From assembly GCA_020832345.1 (NCBI GenBank), contig JAFIEY010000154.1:1-32061 (forward strand): 32,061 nucleotides of DNA, read 5' to 3'. The number at the start of each line of letters is the position of its first letter. Positions within the stretch are counted from its first letter, which is position 1. This stretch comes from Cryomorphaceae bacterium. GTDB lineage: Bacteria > Bacteroidota > Bacteroidia > Flavobacteriales > Schleiferiaceae. Made by a program: the position numbers and the translations under genes. The notes under the pieces are model-generated. The model made no database searches and had not been told where the DNA came from. It worked only from the letters and a program-made list of their open reading frames with translations. Of the stretch, positions 30,691 to 32,061 are shown piece after piece.

Positions 30691-32061
30691 TGAACAACGC
30701 ATTTTTTCGTAAATGAACCTTTTACAGTTTCAAACTTTAAAACGTAAACACCACCGGGTATTTGACCAATGTCCAGTGCAAAACGTTGACCGTTAATAAC
30801 CGAAAAGTTTCTGATAACACTGCCGTCAACCCCCATCATTTGTACTTGAGCATCTTCAGGACTTTCAATAAATACCTGCCCACTAGCCGGATTGGGATAC
30901 ACCTTCGAGTTGTCTTTTAGGGTTTGGGTTTCGTTACTGACGTTGACATGGTAAAGTTGCGATTCCCAAACACCTCGTCCGTAGGTTCCAGCGCGAATGG
31001 TGCCAATGTTGTATTGAATTTTCAGGTCGTTTACAATCACATTGGGCATCCCGTCAAAAAACGGCTCCCATTCTGCCATGCCTTCCTCCCAATAGTAAAC
31101 ACCTACATCCATTCCAACATATAGTCTTTCCTTTTCTCCTTTTTGCTCTACTAAGCAATTGACCGGTAGATTTGGGAGTCCATCTCCAATACTTACCCAG
31201 TTTTGTCCGCCATCGGTTGACTTAAAAACTTTAGCTAGTTCTAAATAGCCTCCAAAGGTGAGATAAACGACATTGGGATCCTTGTGACCAACTTTCATAT
31301 CCGTAATACCTGCCCCCATTGGCAGTCCACCGGTTGTCATGCTCCAAGTGGTTCCTCCATTTGCAGTTTTAAAAGGCCGCGAGCCGGTTGTATAGTAAAT
31401 CACGTCTGGGTCACTTTCGCTTTGCGCGATGTGACGAATTTTACCTCCAATCGCAATTTGCGTAAAACTAAAACCGCCGTTAGTAGTGCGCCACAAATTA
31501 TCTTTACCAACGTATAATGTATTTGGATCCGTGGGGTGCATGATATACGGGGTAACCCAAAGTCCTGTCTCGTTGATGTTGTTCATTATTCGAGTAAAGG
31601 TTGATCCTCCGTTGGTAGAACGCCGCAGGTTTCCGAATTGGGTAGAAATATAAACGATATTTGGGTTTGTGGGATGAATTATGGTATGCATTCCATCTGC
31701 GCCAAAAATGTGCTTCCAAATACCATTTTCCCAGCGGTAAGTCCCGTTGTCTTGACTGCCAAATTGCATGATATTATTAAAGTTTGGACTGAGTCCCATG
31801 CCGTAAATCTGCGTTATTTCTAAACCATCAGAGAGGTCTTGCCAGGAAATTCCCCCGTTATTCGTTCGAAAAATTCCACCATCACATCCTACGTATAAAT
31901 AGTTGCCATAATATTCCATGTAGTGAATATCGGCATGTACATAAGGGTCATTTGTGTTGTCGTAGCGCCAATGTGTAACCAAACTAAAATCGTCACCACC
32001 GTTTGATGTTTGCCAAATATTTACCCCACCGGTAAAAACTTGATCCGGATTGGTAGGGGAG
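30687..32061 (-). CDS. T9SS-secreted BNR/sortilin-type repeat protein (partial)
   Basis: The frame is open to the right edge of the window, so the N-terminus lies outside; at least 457 residues are seen. It carries repeated BNR/Asp-box units (NNGGISWQDLS, TNGGSTFTRI, TNGGFSFTQI, ANGGTTWSMT, TDGGQNWVSI), the blades of a sortilin/glycosidase-like beta-propeller, interspersed with PTNPNIVYIST and DPNTLYVG phrases. A T9SS sorting domain closes it: KVYPNPASGQVFIESPE to KKCVVQ. Probably a secreted propeller, perhaps a carbohydrate-binding or hydrolytic one. A TTG inside the frame near 31982 is not the true start. Followed by a lipoprotein gene through an ATGA overlap. Confidence 0.9.
   Translation of the reverse strand, partial: SPTNPDQVFTGGVNIWQTSNGGDDFSLVTHWRYDNTNDPYVHADIHYMEYYGNYLYVGCDGGIFRTNNGGISWQDLSDGLEITQIYGMGLSPNFNNIMQFGSQDNGTYRWENGIWKHIFGADGMHTIIHPTNPNIVYISTQFGNLRRSTNGGSTFTRIMNNINETGLWVTPYIMHPTDPNTLYVGKDNLWRTTNGGFSFTQIAIGGKIRHIAQSESDPDVIYYTTGSRPFKTANGGTTWSMTTGGLPMGAGITDMKVGHKDPNVVYLTFGGYLELAKVFKSTDGGQNWVSIGDGLPNLPVNCLVEQKGEKERLYVGMDVGVYYWEEGMAEWEPFFDGMPNVIVNDLKIQYNIGTIRAGTYGRGVWESQLYHVNVSNETQTLKDNSKVYPNPASGQVFIESPEDAQVQMMGVDGSVIRNFSVINGQRFALDIGQIPGGVYVLKFETVKGSFTKKCVVQ

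Noticed and set aside
31982-32061. True start of the BNR-repeat protein near 31982
   Set aside because: The codon is TTG and the frame continues with repeat-like sequence (PTNPDQVFTGG) to the window edge, so the gene is partial.

Overview
The window comes from a bacterium of the phylum Bacteroidota. The evidence is gldB/gldC, four secreted proteins with type IX secretion (T9SS) C-terminal sorting domains (YPNP/FPNP-type motifs), Bacteroidota-style -7 boxes (TAnnTTTG) and no clear Shine-Dalgarno sequences. It is AT-rich and looks like a flavobacteria-type gliding or T9SS organism; I cannot place it to genus.

Layout. 1-2.6 kb: a possible transposase scrap, an unrecognised 467-aa protein, and a small secreted WG-repeat protein. 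2.7-5.5 kb: a lipoprotein and a membrane-anchored helical protein, both poorly known. 5.6-9.2 kb: gldC and gldB (minus strand), divergent from a small outer-membrane barrel, nadE and a LuxR-type response regulator. 9.2-14.1 kb: a YggS-type PLP protein and a DUF1015 protein, then an overlapping pair (prenyltransferase/squalene-oxidase-like toroid plus AAC(3)-family acetyltransferase), then aquaporin. 14.5-18.4 kb: a minus-strand cluster of lipoprotein, AraC regulator, c-type cytochrome, DoxX, TauE/SafE exporter and outer-membrane protein, with two 9-bp direct repeats that look like an AraC operator. 18.6-32 kb: four large T9SS cargo proteins (CotH-kinase/lamin-tail, beta-propeller with Cys modules, a 557-aa surface protein, and a BNR-repeat protein cut by the window edge), interspersed with a MarR regulator, a PAP2-like protein and a lipoprotein.

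The most notable find is a family of six short non-coding elements (55-142 bp) in the intergenic gaps. They share 17-bp imperfect terminal inverted repeats (GAGTCYNCTCCAAAAAG), and the four full-length copies are flanked by perfect, mutually different 6-bp direct repeats (AATCAA, AAGGAA, AATTTT, AAAGTT). That is the signature of transposition, so this is a MITE-like element. Five of six copies lie at or within 21 bp of a stop codon, always in the same orientation relative to that gene. One overlaps the stop codon and converts TAA to TGA without changing the protein; one has its internal loop inverted; two have internal deletions. No transposase is in the window.
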